From Anaerolineae bacterium (GTDB taxonomy: Bacteria > Chloroflexota > Anaerolineae > Promineifilales > Promineifilaceae): 6,807 bases of DNA. Below the pieces are notes generated by a model, which saw only the letters and a program-made list of their open reading frames with translations, was not told where the DNA came from and did no database searches. Within the stretch, counting starts at the first letter, position 1; every line of letters starts with the position of its first letter. The DNA lies in NCBI GenBank assembly GCA_028284105.1, contig JANQSK010000671.1, positions 1 through 6,807 of the forward strand. The letters are read 5' to 3'. Below, in pieces: positions 5,812 through 6,807 of the stretch. Position numbers and translations under genes: made by a program.

Positions 5812-6807
5812 TTAACCGCCGTCAGCCCAGCGAACCTTCTTAATATCGAAGGTCAAAGGTTGACCAGGAACTTTATCGATTCCAGTGAATTGGTCACTGT
5901 ACATCACGATACCGTCAATTGTGGCGATATGAATCCAAATACACTCTTCAATCATGATTGACTTCGCTTCAGCGAGCAGTGGTTCTGCTTCTTCGGCTGA
6001 GAGAGTCGACGCTTCGTTAATTAACTCTTGAACTCCCTCCGGCACAACCTTAGATGGATTGATTGGGCCAGCACCCGCTCGTTGAGCCAACGCCGTAGAA
6101 AGATGGGCTTCAGGGAATGGCAACGGTTGAATAGCATATGTTCCTGCAATAGCGTTTGCCCACATGTCAGGTGGTGGGAAGTTTTCATATTCGATAGTGA
6201 CACCAATTTCCGCCCAATATCCTTGGGCACCGAGTGCAGCTGTTGCAAAAGGACCACCCCAGAAACCACTCATTAGACTTAGCTCTGAAACACCAGCTTC
6301 AGCAAGCAAGTCAGCAGCACGTTCTGGGTTGTAGCCAACGTCAGGTGGATTATCCAAATAGCCATATTGACCACGAACTTCTCGTTGAACACCCGGTGTT
6401 GCATTCCCACTCCACAAAATGGAAACAAACTCATTTCGATTGATGGCGTGAGAAAGGGCACAGCGAACATTCTTATCGGCTAATTCAGGCACCATTTCAC
6501 CGTTTAGGTCAAGTACTTGGAAACCAATACCCACCATCGGGTCACGGTCAATTAACAAACCTGGAGTTCCTTCGATAGCTGGCAAATCGCCTGGTTCTAC
6601 ATTAATGGCATCGACATCACCATTGATCAAAGCGTTGGCCCGTGCTTCAGGATTTTGGATGTAATGATCTTCAACCCGTTCAAACGCAATGACTGATGGA
6701 TCCCAATAATCTGCAAAAGGTTCAAAGACCCAGACCTGATCAGGCGTGTTTTCATCAGGAACCATTTTGTATGGCCCAGTTCCAACAGGAACAGCTTCCA
6801 TGGTGTC
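5812..6807 (-). CDS. Family-5 (peptide/nickel-type) extracytoplasmic solute-binding protein, partial, N-terminus outside window
   Basis: The frame is open from the window edge to TAA at 5814-5812, giving 331 visible residues. The first Met in view (6801-6799) is internal: two further in-frame codons (Asp-Thr) precede it and family-5 proteins are usually about 500-550 residues, so the signal peptide and first lobe lie upstream. The visible part opens with the family hallmark PVGTGPYKM (residues 7-15 of the fragment), followed by FEPFADYWD, the RANALINGDVDAI segment, VRCALSHAINRNEF and YNPERAADLLAEAG, all in the usual family-5 order. The protein ends in KKVRWADGG. It captures the solute outside the membrane and delivers it to the permease pair. 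As first gene of the visible cluster it is separated from the permease by a 77-nt spacer holding the hairpin. Ligand specificity cannot be read from the motifs: the family covers peptides, nickel, opines, sugars and other solutes. Confidence 0.93.
   Translation of the reverse strand, partial: DTMEAVPVGTGPYKMVPDENTPDQVWVFEPFADYWDPSVIAFERVEDHYIQNPEARANALINGDVDAINVEPGDLPAIEGTPGLLIDRDPMVGIGFQVLDLNGEMVPELADKNVRCALSHAINRNEFVSILWSGNATPGVQREVRGQYGYLDNPPDVGYNPERAADLLAEAGVSELSLMSGFWGGPFATAALGAQGYWAEIGVTIEYENFPPPDMWANAIAGTYAIQPLPFPEAHLSTALAQRAGAGPINPSKVVPEGVQELINEASTLSAEEAEPLLAEAKSIMIEECIWIHIATIDGIVMYSDQFTGIDKVPGQPLTFDIKKVRWADGG

Noticed and set aside
5812..6801. Treating the Met at 6801 as the true start of the solute-binding protein
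   Set aside because: The frame continues to the window edge, the family hallmark PVGTGPYK is mid-protein, and there is no signal peptide, so the gene is cut by the window edge and not short.

Overview
The window is one continuous minus-strand gene cluster with moderate GC (close to half by eye) and Shine-Dalgarno-led genes. No gene can be supported on the plus strand and no RNA genes, insertion sequences or CRISPR arrays are visible. The style suggests a bacterial chromosome. A fused permease-ATPase gene, an ACMSD-like amidohydrolase, AhpD-like proteins and an over-represented AACGGCCGTT palindrome make me think of a Chloroflexota-type organism, but that is a guess and not shown by the sequence.

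In transcription order (right to left) the cluster contains: (1) the C-terminal two thirds of a family-5 extracytoplasmic solute-binding protein (5812-6807, N-terminus outside the window); (2) an intercistronic region with a perfect 15-bp hairpin; (3) a DppB-type permease (4790-5734); (4) a fusion of a DppC-type permease with a DppD-type ATPase (2908-4788); (5) an amidohydrolase of the ACMSD-like decarboxylase family (1891-2904); (6, 7) two tandem paralogous CxxC proteins of the carboxymuconolactone decarboxylase/AhpD family, about 79% identical (1180-1770 and 609-1187); (8) the N-terminal part of a glutathione S-transferase-like protein resembling the LigF beta-etherase type (1-495, C-terminus outside the window). 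Gaps are 77, 1, 3, 120, minus 8 and 113 nt, so permease, fusion and amidohydrolase form one tight block and the two CxxC genes another; all could be one operon.

Taken together the set reads as an uptake-and-catabolism cassette. A peptide-type ABC importer brings in an organic solute, an ACMSD-family enzyme probably decarboxylates or hydrates it or a derivative, and two thiol redox proteins and a GST-type enzyme act on later or reactive intermediates. The substrate cannot be read from the sequence. Points worth a second look are the missing second ATPase, the replacement of the first metal-binding His of the amidohydrolase by Phe, the recent in-place duplication of the CxxC gene with an ungapped 583-nt period, the hairpin that separates binding protein from permease, and the repeated 10-bp palindrome found in all three codon phases.
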